The position numbers were made by a program, and so were the translations under genes. Below are positions 45,247 to 57,375 of a stretch of 64,000 nt of DNA, in pieces. Source of the DNA: Prostheceraeus crozeri. Its lineage: Eukaryota > Platyhelminthes > Polycladida > Euryleptidae. Each line of letters begins with the position of its first letter. Within the stretch, counting starts at the first letter, position 1. The notes under the pieces were generated by a model. It searched no databases. It saw only the letters and a list, made by a program, of their open reading frames with translations, and was not told the DNA's origin. The stretch covers positions 248,001-312,000 of the forward strand of contig CAJQUW010001733.1 in the NCBI GenBank assembly GCA_907163375.1, read 5' to 3'.

Positions 45247-46657
45247 TTTGTTGATAGGGAAGAATCAAAAATGATTTGATCTTTATTATTTGGACACAAT
45301 CAGTAGCGATATCGCTCAAAATCAATTTTCTCCTGCGGGACGAAAAAACCCGCATCTATTGAAAAAGCTATTTTTACGTTTTTTACTAAGATAACATTCC
45401 GAAATTTTTCCCCTTATAGTCACCACGGATACCTAAATACGGTATTTAGGTATTCGTGAATCCCTATTGCGTTGTTACCTGAAGGCCTACTGCCCTTTAC
45501 GAGTCTTAGTGTAGGCCTATGTCTATTTGTAAAGGACAATCTTACAGTATCGTGCGTGTAGATCAAAACTTCCATTTGTCAAAGATGTCCATCAAACTGG
45601 TTGTAACACCTAACTGCCACGCCATCAATGCATGAAATTATGAAAGAGAAATCGAAGTCATCTATTGGCCAGATCGAAGTGCATATTGTTTCAAAAATCC
45701 AATGAGTACCTACAGATACGCAAGCGGTCAAAACAACCGATTTCCAAGCTGCCATAGACTTGCAGTCAAAAAGGCTGACACTTGCAGCCTATGATGAAAA
45801 ACAAAAAAGAAGAGAAGCGTCTACAGTACTACAGGTACTGACGTCCAAAAGAAGCGCAACATTCTACGTATTTGTTTGGTTTGACGCTTGACCTACGGCT
45901 GTAATTTTCATGTAATAATAATTTAGTGCATGATAAATTTGAATCGGTTAGACCACAAGGCTACAGAAGATAATGTTTGAACAATTGAGATTAAACGTAT
46001 TTTCTTTGTTTATAGGGGTTGATGCGAGATGCGCTCAAGACAAACGTCGGCGGAGTCTGTCTAGAGTGGACGTAGGAGAAGGAGAGGTGATTGACCAGAG
46101 GTGAGGAGTGGCACTAAGTCACGAAGTAGAGAAGAGCCTTGACATTCCCAGCGAGTGGCCGGTCTAGACTAGAGGCATCTGAACGGATCACCGTGCAACG
46201 GAGCTCGAGTGTGCCAACCAAATGTTCGATCCAGGTCACCTCAACAATCTTAGGCAACGAAATCAGGCCAGGTTCACGTAAAAAGGCATATACGTAGGTG
46301 AGTCATTGCCCTCATTGTTTACTGGTTCGTTTTCCTTCGGAGCAGAAGCGAGCAAGTGGGCACCAGACAGCATTGAAGACCATAGAAATTTTGAGATTAA
46401 ACGGATAGACGTAGTGAATCAAACGCCTTTTGTCTCTCATTCTGAGAGCCTATTTGGCAACATAGCGGAACATTACGTCGATTTGTTGATTTCTTGGATG
46501 AGTTTGTAAGAAACCCTTTTTCAATTTAGGAAGAGGCCAAGAAGGTGAGAAGTTCACTGAAAAAAATCCCGCAGCCCCTGAATTTCTTTCGTGTTGTCCC
46601 GCAGGAAATCAGTTTTTCCCGCAGAGACTGGATGCAATCAATTTCCCTATCAACAAA
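45247..46657. mobile_element. 1.4-kb TIR element with CTGCGGGA subterminal words
   Basis: The left end TTTGTTGATAGGGAA (45247-45261) is matched by its complement at 46643-46657. Inward, both ends carry CTGCGGGA words (45333 on the left; three inverted copies between 46567 and 46627 on the right). A target duplication could not be read. The interior has no transposase frame. The superfamily is unknown. Confidence 0.55.
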
Positions 46658-49600
46658 AATTACGATGAATGACTGGAAATCAAGGAATTCGCATCAGAGA
46701 GATGCTCTTTGAATATAGCACAGCTCACCACGATTCACGAAATTTCAAAAGTTATACAGAAGTACATTGTATTTGTTATTGGTTGTTTTGGTTGTGTACA
46801 GATGTAGTTGAATCAAAGAGATTTTCTAAAATTCACTACTGATGAACCTATCAAAGGTGGTCTAAAATAATCAATTCCCCATTTCGTTTGGCCTGACAGA
46901 CGCAGTCGGCGTAAACCCATCCACTCTGCCGTACATTTCTGCTATGTTGACGTTAGGAGTGAAGCGCCTTTGGGCCGCTCTGACCACCGTTTGAGTACCA
47001 CATCGTCCACGACCCTTAAAACTGCATCTCAGAAAACTCCAAGAAGACCCAATAATCCTGGAGTGATTTGAGACTTTTTGGCCACTTCCTCGGAGCGATG
47101 CGCTCACTTCGTTCACAATTGCGATTTAAATGACATTTGTTCTCCTGCTTCTGAAAGAATTGTTTGTAGCATGTCTGCAGACTACTTGCATACCCGGTAC
47201 CGGCATGTTCCTCCTCATTACCTTTAAAGTCAGAAATGGTTTAACCAGAGGTGAGCAGCAGCAGTTGATAGATTTCTTCTCTATTCTTCAAGAGTTTGTT
47301 TCCATTCCTCTAACGTTTCCTAGGCGCTGAGAACTACACCGCCTACAGGTCTCTATGCAATTATGTGGAAAGTAAGCCCTGTCTGTGCTAGAACTAAGTG
47401 CGTTGAGAGCATTTCTACGAAGGAAATGATGTTTCCAACTGGTACCGTAGCTATACGTTCTGACCTTTGTCGAAGGCAATTTGTTGTAATTGCCGCGGTT
47501 CCACTTCTGAAGAATTGATGCATAATACGCCTAGGATGGGAATTTCAAGATTAATTAATCCACGCAAAATTAGTTTAATGAGTGGTAGTTACAACTTTCA
47601 GAAGTTTAAATACTTCCGATTCAGGCATGATTCTCTCATCAGATGCATGATGATCTGAAAACCATGGGTGAGCAAAAGACTAAAAAATTAATAATTTAAG
47701 TTCACTACATAAATAACATCCTCAGTTTAATAATTGCAAAGCATTTATAGCAAGGTTTTGGAACATCCTGAATTAACTGACTCAAAACCAACTTCGTCCT
47801 AGATTCGATAATTCAAACCATATTTACTAAGGCATTTTGAGTAACTTTGAGATATTCGAATGAGACAAACAAATCGACAAAAATTTAGATAAGAATCCCT
47901 TTTCAACACCTTCTTACCAACAGCAAATTTTTTGCGGACATCTGGTAGCCATGAGCTCCACTTTAGAGAACGTTTTTAGAGATTAGAATATAAAAACCAC
48001 GCCTTGAAGCACTAGACGCAAACTTCAACAAATAGGTGTCTAGACATCGCATTAGCGTGTGCATCACCAGCATTAGCATCCTTTCAAAAATATTAGTATC
48101 CATGTATAGAAGTACATGCTTGAATAATCATTCGCAATCAGCTTTCGTCAAAGATTTTTAAAAGTTAACAAAGTTTAAAAGTTTATAATATTAAATATCT
48201 TTGGTTTTTATGGATAGGGAATACATTTTTGCACGTTGAATGTGAAACTAGTGGAGTGCAGTTAATTTACACTCCATTAATTGCGCATTTGACTATTTCC
48301 CTGCACTCCTGGGTGCACTATTCACAACGTCGGAGCCATTTAGTTCTTTGTCAGTGATTACATCACATTGGGACTCCTTCTCGAATTCAATGGTTGAGCA
48401 TTCTCATCACCTTTGTGACGAGCTATCACACATGCCTTTGCAAGCGTGTCAGATGCATAGATGAGTACTGATCAACAAAAGCGATGAAATGAACTTGACG
48501 AACTTCCAAAAGTTCGTGCTTAAAATCTCCCTCTTATTTTGTTGTGTTTTAACTCATGATTTGTTAAATTTAGAATCGGTTTCACCTGCTGCTAGATTTA
48601 CATGCAGTGACTATTATTTTTAACTACTAAGGTCGGATATCAAAGTTATTTAAGACTATGAAATACTCAATATTTCTATGATGGCACCAGTTCAAACTCT
48701 GACTGCAGGTCTAGATCATGACTTCTGTCTTTCAATTAGGATAACTTCTTAAATTAATGTCTATTATGCAGTGGCTATTACACCGGCTGTGTCGTCAGTG
48801 GTGATTGCCTCATAACAAAGTTTAGAAACTATCATGAGGTAAATAAGATATTAAATATAGTTTGTGGGGTGGTGGTGCTGTGTAATCGCTTAAAGGTAAG
48901 CAATTTATTTGACTCACCTATGAAAAAATTACTGAATTTATCACATACTGAAAGGCATCAAGGTTTCATGTATGCATATATGATTCGATATGTTGAGTGA
49001 ATTGGAGTGACATCTGTGCAATAGCTTTTCCAATACCGTTTAATCTAAGGTTTTCATACCGTAGGATTCACCTTAGAATTGTCATTTGACGGAATATTGA
49101 TCAGGCTGAACCGTTGACAGATAACATAGATTCTCAGGAATTAGGAGGTTGATGTGTGCTTGGAGATTTATGATTTTCATTTCATGTTTTCCATGTTTTT
49201 TATTCACAACCCATTGAAAACGATGCGGACCAGCATGATATTCCTTCGTCTCTAAAAGATCATTTATGTGTATTTCTGTCTTGGTTATCACTTGTAAAAT
49301 GTAGCGATACATCACGTTGGTCGTTATGCATTCATCGCAATTATGGTGTAAAGTTTTGTGCACAATTTCTCGTTTTTATCATAATTTCTTGCCGAAATTT
49401 GTCAAAGTTACCAACGTGAATCAAAGCGCAATAGTTCCTCCATCTTTCCTGGTCTCTATCTTAATTTCGCCATCTCGTGGTGCATGGTGGTAACATCAAC
49501 CTCTTATCATTGTGTGTTCACTCGTCATGAGTTGCTTCAACATCGTGGCGCGGTTATCTAGCGCTAATATGCACCACCTCGCAGAACACGGTATGTTGTA

Positions 49601-51198
49601 TGGTATTGCGGATTGCTTCGCAGTGACATTGGTGCCAATGACCGTGAAGCGTAGCACAGACGCACTCTAGCTGAATATTGAACTCTGACGCTTCATTATT
49701 GTTTGTATTTTTGTCATACAAATACAGAGTTTTGAATGGAAATAGTTTTCAATAGACAATCATGTTGTTGCTTTTCAAAAATTAATTCTATTGAACAAAT
49801 TTTCTTTCTCGAACATAGAAGATACCGTGCACATGGTAGCGCTCATTATTGTTTATCAGTTAATCAAATATAATAGTGCTTCATTTAACTTTTCATGACT
49901 TTTCACAATGACTGATGCTGGATATTGTTTCAGCTACAATTCACAGACACGATGGTGGAGCAAGTGAGAGATATTTGGTCGATCGGTCAGATCAGTGCAC
50001 GCGTCTACAAGAAGTTCGATCGAAATATTACAACATTTTCCTCATCTAACGAGTCCTCTGAGAGATTTGCAAAAGATTTTACAATTACTGAAGCGTTGCA
50101 ACTGCTGCGCGGATGAGGGGGTTGAGCTGCGCGTGCGCGGAGATCTTGTAAAATATCATAATTCTGCGCGGATGAGAGATCTGAGAAAAATTAACTTGGC
50201 TTTTGTAGTTGTAAACAGCTCGAAATCAGGTTTTCACTACAACTTGGTTCACTTTTTTCAAATTACAGACTTACAATGTGTGTAACCTAAATGCTCACAT
50301 ACATTTATTTTCAATAAAGGTGTAGTCTCAGTCTCACTGCATAAATCTAGGGCGTGCTGGACTACATAATCACTTTCATTTCAGGAGCCAAGCTATCCAT
50401 TGCTTGTTGATAGCTGACGTCAAGAATGTTCGTTAAGGAGTAGAGATACCCAGGCCAGCATAAACCTTTTGAAATCTGTACTGGACGGGGATGAGGGATA
50501 ACAGACATCCCACACGTGGACAGGTCACTACCCTGGCAGTTTTTTGTTGTTTCAAATTTTCTTTAATCATCCTACGGTGTGAGTTTCCGTATCTTTTTTA
50601 AATTTAAAGAGTGTGCTTCAGTATCAATGCGCTTGGCTGTCTTCACAGCACCTATTCCTGAATGTCTTTTCTTGTATTCCTAATGTATTTTCTTACAAAT
50701 ACGGGCCGGCATGTTGTCTTGTTTAATTGATGAGTAGAAATGCGAGATGTAGGCCTATGTCATGTATAATGCCTTTAAACTACCTGTTCAAGATTTCAAT
50801 ATATTGATTTTTACAACAATTATTATTTTTTCATCCTTTCATGTAGCATGTCCAATATGCATTGATTATGTAGCTACGTTGTGTTTACCATGTCTTCTGA
50901 AAAAAGACCTAGTCTGATAGAGGCCTAACTCTAACGATGGGCCTGTTTGTATATGAGACTCAAACGCAAATATGTAAATGACTGTGATTTAGTGAAGGCA
51001 TAGGCCCTATATCACAATTTTGTTTTATTGATGCGATTCATTTCTGGCAGCTCATCAATGAGCGTTAATTACCAGATATTCATGCGTCTATTATGTACAT
51101 GTTTCACAAAACTGATTTCATATTCTAATTGCATATGTTCTATTAAGATTAGCATGTTCCTATATACCGTATACTCAAACTATGTCCAACAGGTATGT
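46658..51198. other. Intergenic 4.5 kb, no gene recognised
   Basis: AT-rich DNA with frames up to 96 codons that show no domain. A short direct repeat CTGCGCGGATGAG occurs at about 50104 and 50167. The last kilobase should hold the promoter and any 5' exon of the hAT-type gene; I found no TIR there. CAG-GTATGT just before the ATG at 51199 is also a 5' splice donor consensus. Confidence 0.45.
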
Positions 51199-53367
51199 AT
51201 GGCTCCACCGAAAGTAAGTCGCTGCACAGTGTTTGTTGCCAATTGGCTATCAGAAAAGGATTACGCTGGAGAATTAATGAGTACATGGGCAGAAAAATCT
51301 AAGACAAGTGACGAAAAAGTGTATTGCAAAATCTGTCGTGAAACAATAAATGTCAAAAGTGGAGGTGTTGCAAGAATGAAAGAACATGGAAACACCGAAA
51401 AACATAAGCGAAATGCTGTAGACATCCGGCAATCCCGACCGCTGAAGGATTTCTTCGTTCAAAAAACTCCTGCAGTTGATATATCGGATGACATTTGTGA
51501 CAGTGAAATTCGTTGGTGTCTACTTACGGCCGAACATGACTTGTCATACCGATTCAGTGATTCTGCTTGTGACACTTTAAAAAGGGTGTTTCCTGATAGA
51601 AAAATTGCCGAGAAAATGCAATGCAAAAGGATGAAGACCATGTACGTGACTGCATTCGGCATTGGGGCATGGATCAAAGATGATGTAATAAGTCCTCGGT
51701 TGAGAAGTGCTCCTTTCTGCCTGATGATAGATGAAGGATCTATCAGATATACAAGAAAATGGCTGGTCATTCTTGTAAGGTACATATCGGATGGGCAACC
51801 GCGCACTGATTTCCTGGGTATGGAAGAGCTGTCCGCAGCAGCAGCGCAAGACCTCGCGAACGTAATAAAATCGCAATTGAGGTCCAGGAATATTCCCTTG
51901 GAAAATTGTCTTGGTGTTATGTCGGACAGTGCAAATGTAATGCGTGGGGAGAAAGGCGGTGTTATCGCAAAGCTAAAGGGAGAGGTCCCTAACATTCTGG
52001 ATATCGGAGGATGCTGTTTGCACCATGTGCACAATTCTGCGTGCAAGGCTGTGGAAAAACTTGATATATCCCACATAGAAGAATTCCTCGAAGACTTGTT
52101 CCTTTATTTGATGAACTCGAAATCCGCGAAGGCTTTCGAAGAGTTCCAAAAGCTGATGGATATGGAACCTCTGAAATTTTTGCGGCATATTTCATCCAGA
52201 TGGCTACAGATCTATGATGTTGTTTCTCGACTCGTGCAATTGTATGATGCTCTGAAATCATTCTTTGATCAATTGCCCGCAACCGAAAAGAGGAGAAAGA
52301 GAGTTCAGGACATCGTGATCACATCGAATTCCCATGATACAATCATTTATCTTCATTTCCTCCTGTTCGCATTCCAGCCGTTGAAGGAATTTGAAATTCT
52401 GTTCCAGAAATCGGACTCAATCATCCATCTTCTGTATGGAAGGATCATTGATTTGATATCCAATGCTTTGTCATGCTTCGTAAAGCAACTACACGTCGAT
52501 GATCTGAAAGATCTGAAACAGATCGATGATATTCCACGAAAGAAACAGCTGCCTGATCACGAGCTTTTGATTGGTCGAATCACAAGACAGAAATTGAGAA
52601 ACGATCACTTGACAGCCACACAAGTTGCGTTGTTCTATGAACGTGTTCGAAGCTTTTTCGGTGAATTGGTTAAGGCATTCGTTCATTATCTGCCATTTAC
52701 TCGACGCCTGATCCGAGCCGTTCAATTCATTGACCCTTCTAGAAAGGATGACGTGAGTGAGGAGGACATCGTATACTCAGCAAAGAAACTTGGCGTCTCC
52801 TGTGATTCTGACAGACTTCGGCTCGCATGGAGGCTCTACTTGTCAGAGCAAACGAAGGAAGAAGTGAACATTCCGGAATTTTGGATCTCATCAAGCCACA
52901 CAATATTACGTGAAGTTGCACAGCGGGATTTGATACTTCCAGATGGCAATGCCGATACAGAGAGACTCATGAGTTGGTTGAAGCGCATTGTGACAGAAGA
53001 CAGTAATCGTCTTCAAGACACATCGTTAAATGGACTGATATCAGTGAAGTCTTACTTGATTTCTCGTGGAATCACCAGTGACACTTTTGAGATCTGCCAA
53101 GATTTACGTGTGAAGTGCAGAAATGCGAAAGGGGCATATGAAGCCGATTTACAACAGCGGAAAGAAAATGAGAAGGCAAACCAAGTGCAGAAAGAGCTGG
53201 AAATTTCGCAAGAAAGAGCAAGGAAGGCAGCCTTGAAACGTAAAGAAGAAGAACAGAAGGCAGCTGAAGAGCTAGCATCAAGGAAAAGGAAACTAGCCGA
53301 GGACTACCCTGTAGAAGCTCAGAAGCTCATGGCTGAAGCATCAGCAATCTCCAAAAAGCCCAAATAG
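51199..53367 (+). CDS. hAT-type transposase or domesticated hAT protein, intact
   Basis: The 722-residue frame from ATG 51199 (an in-frame ATG at 51028 would add 57 hydrophobic residues and is less likely) has hAT architecture. A BED/TTF-like zinc finger is at Cys43, Cys46, His63, His69. The RNase H-like core has the first catalytic Asp178 in LMIDEGS followed by a conserved RYI, the second Asp243 in GVMSDSANVMRGEKGGV, a CCLHHVHNSAC block (272-282), and the SRW block (333-335). The C-terminal dimerisation region is GNADTERLMSWLKRI (583-597). It is followed by an unusual tail, about 635-722, of Lys/Glu/Arg/Gln-rich helix likely to form a coiled coil. Zinc ligands and both aspartates are intact, with no stop or frameshift. 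Related but broken copies lie at 55.2-56.2 and 58.7-59.7 kb. I could find no TIR pair around this gene, so domestication is possible; a young element with TIRs missed by eye is equally possible. Confidence 0.85.
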   Translation: MAPPKVSRCTVFVANWLSEKDYAGELMSTWAEKSKTSDEKVYCKICRETINVKSGGVARMKEHGNTEKHKRNAVDIRQSRPLKDFFVQKTPAVDISDDICDSEIRWCLLTAEHDLSYRFSDSACDTLKRVFPDRKIAEKMQCKRMKTMYVTAFGIGAWIKDDVISPRLRSAPFCLMIDEGSIRYTRKWLVILVRYISDGQPRTDFLGMEELSAAAAQDLANVIKSQLRSRNIPLENCLGVMSDSANVMRGEKGGVIAKLKGEVPNILDIGGCCLHHVHNSACKAVEKLDISHIEEFLEDLFLYLMNSKSAKAFEEFQKLMDMEPLKFLRHISSRWLQIYDVVSRLVQLYDALKSFFDQLPATEKRRKRVQDIVITSNSHDTIIYLHFLLFAFQPLKEFEILFQKSDSIIHLLYGRIIDLISNALSCFVKQLHVDDLKDLKQIDDIPRKKQLPDHELLIGRITRQKLRNDHLTATQVALFYERVRSFFGELVKAFVHYLPFTRRLIRAVQFIDPSRKDDVSEEDIVYSAKKLGVSCDSDRLRLAWRLYLSEQTKEEVNIPEFWISSSHTILREVAQRDLILPDGNADTERLMSWLKRIVTEDSNRLQDTSLNGLISVKSYLISRGITSDTFEICQDLRVKCRNAKGAYEADLQQRKENEKANQVQKELEISQERARKAALKRKEEEQKAAEELASRKRKLAEDYPVEAQKLMAEASAISKKPK

Positions 53368-54034
53368 TTCCAGTGTAATGCTGTATCTGAGCAGGAAATA
53401 TGAGTTGATTTTCGTAATGAGATTATTGCTGTAGCCTACATGTATACGTGTAAGCTAATGTACACGTAGATAAGCTAATTTTCTTTTTAAGTAATCCATC
53501 TAATGCAAGCTGAGGTTTATTCATCCAACATTCATCAATACCGACCAATTGTAACGAAAATCAACTCGATATTTCCAGGTAGCCTTGTTTTTGTGTTATT
53601 GTTTTCACGTTCTGATGTCAAATTACGAGTATATATAGTAGCAAGACAGCAAGTAGGCTACATTTATATTGCATAAGTTTTTGTGTGGTTGTTAGTACCA
53701 ACATGAGACTTTCAAAGTGATTTACAAAGTTAGCATATAGTTTGTTTTTTTCAATATGTCTTTGTTTTTATTACAGTCAAATGTAACACATGTGTATAGC
53801 GTGGGTAAGCGGACAAGGTCATTAATACATTGGTGGCTCATTAGTAACTGCAGTTATATAGGCCTATACAACTTATTATTGGGAAGATAAGTTTTGATTT
53901 TAAGATTTCTTGCCATCATTACACGTTGCCTAAGCTCGATCGGTATTGATATCAGAGAGAAATTCTCTCAGAAAGAAAGTCAGATTCAACCCCCAGGATC
54001 ACAACCATATTCGTTTTTATCAAAAGTGCGTGTA
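53368..54034. other. 3' flank of the hAT-type gene, nothing recognised
   Basis: AT-rich DNA between the intact hAT-type gene and the target duplication of the next hAT element. No TIR belonging to the upstream gene could be found in it. Confidence 0.45.
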
Positions 54035-54469
54035 GGGGTTCAGGGTGTCTACTGAGTGCTCTATGTGCACTATTTGGCGTTATGTGCTCTAGAGCACACT
54101 ATTTGTGCTCTAATCAGAATCAAGTGCTCTATTTCTGACTTTGTTTTGAAAAATACTTTTTTGATTTGTTATTTAATGAAAAACGCATGACTTTCACAGA
54201 TTTTGCAAATGAAAGTTGCAAATGATTCATGTAAACGTCCTATAATTCGATTGATTCTTGAATATATTCATACCACCGTTATTGGCATATATTTGAATAG
54301 ATTATGAAAATATAACGTAAAAAATATAAATTTTTGAACTGGACTTTAATTTTATTGACTGATACATATCAAATTTTACTCCAAGAAAGGTGATGTTAGT
54401 CGTTAGCATTATTCTTGAAATTCGTCACGTATGACATTTTTGCCTTTATGTACCTTGGTATCAGTTAAC

Positions 54470-55155
54470 TTACCGTATTTCTTTGAATATGAGACGCCCT
54501 CGAATAAGAGACGCATCCGTGAGAGGAAAAAAATTGATAAGAGACGCCCTTGAATAAGAGACGCATTTACAAAAAGTAGATTGTTATAGACATTACATGC
54601 AGGCTATTGTAATGTGGCAGCTACATCCGCCTGAGCGATTATTAGGCCTACTTATCTTAGTAAAATAAGTCAGTCTACTAGTAAATGCAGTAAATACGTA
54701 CATGCAGGCCTACTTAAGGGTTACTTCATCTACCATTTAAGGAGGCATTATACGGTAGCTTCCTTTGCATTTGGAGTCATGTACCGGTCGGTAACTTTTG
54801 CTGTAAATACTACTTGATTATCGGTATTTTCGTTCCGGTAAATTCAGATCTAGTCTACATGTATAGTGGCCAACATGTACTGGTATATGAATGTATTAGA
54901 TGAGTCTACAAGATATGCTACTACAAACCATAAAACTCCTTTCATTTCCAAAATATTTGAATTATGATAAAGTGTATACATTTGTATGTGAGAAAAATTA
55001 CTGGCAAAATTTGCCCATGACATAGGCCTAAGTGAGGAATGCAAAAGTTACCTAAGAGAATAGTAGCAAAAAACTAAGATATCTTTTTCTAATGAAAGAA
55101 TGAAAACTTGAACATTTGATAGATAAGAGACGCCCTTGAATAAGAGACGCAGAAC
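54470..55155. repeat. Insert bounded by GAATAAGAGACGC words
   Basis: The paired word GAATAAGAGACGC occurs as AGACGCCCTCGAATAAGAGA at about 54489 and again, as AGACGCCCTTGAATAAGAGA, at about 54541 and 55130, all in the same orientation. The stretch begins with TTACCGTATTTC, as in some DNA transposon ends I have seen, but an inverted partner is missing, so it may be a truncated or rearranged element inside hAT element 2. Confidence 0.45.
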
Positions 55156-55167
55156 AATACTACGATA

Positions 55168-56185
55168 TTGACTGCTCGTCTTCATTTCTTTGTGCATCTT
55201 TCAGAGGATGTCAGAGAATTTTTGACCAAATTTCAATCAAAAATGCCACTTGCACCTCACTTGTTCGGTGAGTTATCATCATTGTTATCCAAATTCATCA
55301 GAAAAGATAAGATCGGTTTTTGCGTTGAGTGGCTCAGATCTTCTGAGCATCAAGGTCGAAGATCCGGACAACTGGACCACACTAGATGATCTAGAAATCG
55401 GCGAAGGTGCACGGAGATCACTTCAGAGCAAAAAACTGAAACCCAATGAAGCCATTGCTTTCCGAAAAGAATGTAGGGCAATTCTGATCCTCACAGTAAA
55501 GAAAATATCGGAACGTTCTCCCTTCAAATATCAGTTTACGGAATTCTTGTCAGGATTCAATCCTCGATTATTTCATCTGACTGATAGAACACGTCGACTT
55601 GTTCGCAGTGCGCTCACCACCTTGAGCGAATGTAATATCATTACGATACTTGATTGTGACAGAGTGAATGCTTAATGGCGGAACTTTGTACTGGACGAAA
55701 ACATCGAAAGATCATCAAAGTATAAATCATTTAAGGATCGTCTCGACGATTTCTACACCAACGTCTTGGATGAGGAAACTTATCCAACTTTGTCATCCAT
55801 GATTCAGAAGGTTCTCATTCTCTCACACGGGAATGCGGCTGTTGAACGGGGTTTTAGTGGTAATGCTTTACTTCTGAAAGAGAATCTTCATACTGAATCC
55901 CTCGTTTTGTTTCGGCATGCCCAAGACGGAATTCGACGAGCTGGTGGAACAACGGAGGTAGAATTTAGCGAGAAATTTCTTCTCTCCTGTCGAATGACAA
56001 GTAACCGTCGTCGATTGGCGCTAGAACGAAAGAGAAAAGAACAAGCGGAGAAGAAGAAATTCAATGAAGAACAGCAAAGACAACTAGAAGAAGTTAAGAT
56101 TCTAGAGGCGAAAAAGAGAGCTCTGGATGAAGAAAGAGCAATGGTAGTCTCAGAATTAGATACGAAGAGAAAGAATCTTATGTAA
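55168..56185 (+). pseudogene. hAT-type transposase C-terminal half, decayed (element 2)
   Basis: Frame 1 (55168 to about 55320) reads LSSLLSKFIRKDKI; it shifts to the frame 55250-55675 (SDLLSIKVEDPDNW, FLSGFNPRL), which meets a TAA at 55673-55675 and continues in the same frame to 56185. The last part holds the dimerisation motif LSHGNAAVERGFS (about 55814-55852), then a Lys/Glu/Arg-rich helical tail (RRRLALERKRKEQAEKKK onward). One frameshift and one internal stop are visible; the zinc finger and catalytic aspartates are absent. It is clearly related to the intact protein at 51.2 kb and to the copy at 58.7 kb. Confidence 0.8.
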
Positions 56186-57375
56186 AGTGTATTTGAGAAT
56201 TCGTGGACCATTACTTTTCTTTCTATCCACCGTCACAACTTTTAAATATTTACTGAATTTTTAAAAATAGAACCTTACGACATTCATTCATGTATAATTC
56301 CCCCAACTGAATATCTACATTGTATATACACCTCATAACGAGAAATGAGGAGAGCCTGTCTCAGTTAAAAGGGATATGAAATAAAACCAGTTATTAGTAC
56401 ACTTGTACACTGATGACATAGCCTGTACGCAAATGTCCTCGTCGTTACTGTCTTAATTAATTTCCCTTTTAATTGGGGCCGGATCTCTCAATTTTTTTTA
56501 TAATAATTAACAATAGCACTGACTTTCATATAATTATTTTCTACCAAGCCGTAATTAAGGTTTCGCTGCATTATATAGTTTGAACATGATTCTAGTCCTA
56601 TCACGAAATCATCGAGTGAAAATCGTTAGCTGATATAATAATAAATACTGTATAAATCGTTAATTATGATATTTAGAACATTAAAAGACTCCAAAGCCGC
56701 ATTCAGACATCGATGAATTAAAAAATTTAGTAAGGTTAACGCTAATCAGTTTTGAAAAAGTAATCACAGGTTTCTCGTTATCGATAGGTGCTTCAAAGCT
56801 GGCCGAACTATTCTAAATTAATGTATGTCATGCGTGCACCTTAACACTGCGTCGCGATTTTAAAGAATATGGTTTTAGTTTTATTTAGAGGTTCCATGTC
56901 ATTCTCTTCATAATCTCATTGCAGCCCCTTCAATTATATTTGTGATGACTATGAGCTATTCCAGTTACAATCGTAATGGTCTTGTTGGCTATCATTTTTG
57001 TCTTCTAGATTACTCTCATCATATATGAATTGTTATTGTAATTTGTTTCAAATGGATTGTTTTATAGATTTTTATTTCATGTTTCAGCCGTTTTATCAGT
57101 TATGGTTTTTGTATTAGCTTTCTAGCAGTGATAATAATCATTTCTTTCCCTAAACGAGATATTTGTTTTTGTGTATTAATAAACGGGACAAATAAATGTC
57201 ATGTAGACCTACCGTTAGGAAGGTAATCATACGCGTAGAATTGCGTTCATCACACAGCTAGATTTTGATCGTTCTCGGGCTCTATTTTGCATAAAAATGT
57301 GTTCTATTTTGACAAAAATTGTGCTCTAAAGTGCTCTAACACCACCTTGAAATTCCAGTAGACACCCTGGGGTTC

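Larger units (their letters stand above)
54042..57368 (+). mobile_element. hAT element 2 (3.3 kb, CAGGGTGTCTACTG ends)
   Basis: CAGGGTGTCTACTG at 54041-54054 is matched by its exact complement at 57356-57369. The word GGGGTTC flanks both sides (54035-54041 and 57369-57375), which gives a 7-bp direct repeat if the element is taken as AGGG...CCCT, or 5 bp (GGGTT) if the outer C and G are included. Subterminal repeats GTGCTCTA occur several times at both ends. It contains decayed hAT coding sequence (55168-56185) and an inserted stretch with GAATAAGAGACGC words (54470-55155). Confidence 0.85.

Noticed and set aside
46203-46240. A GTTCGATCC word as a possible tRNA B box
   Set aside because: No A box at the right distance and no cloverleaf could be drawn around it. 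No tRNA gene was found elsewhere either.
51459-52076. 205-codon minus-strand frame under the hAT-type gene
   Set aside because: It lies wholly opposite the intact hAT-type coding frame, which has clear domain motifs; no domain appears on the minus strand.
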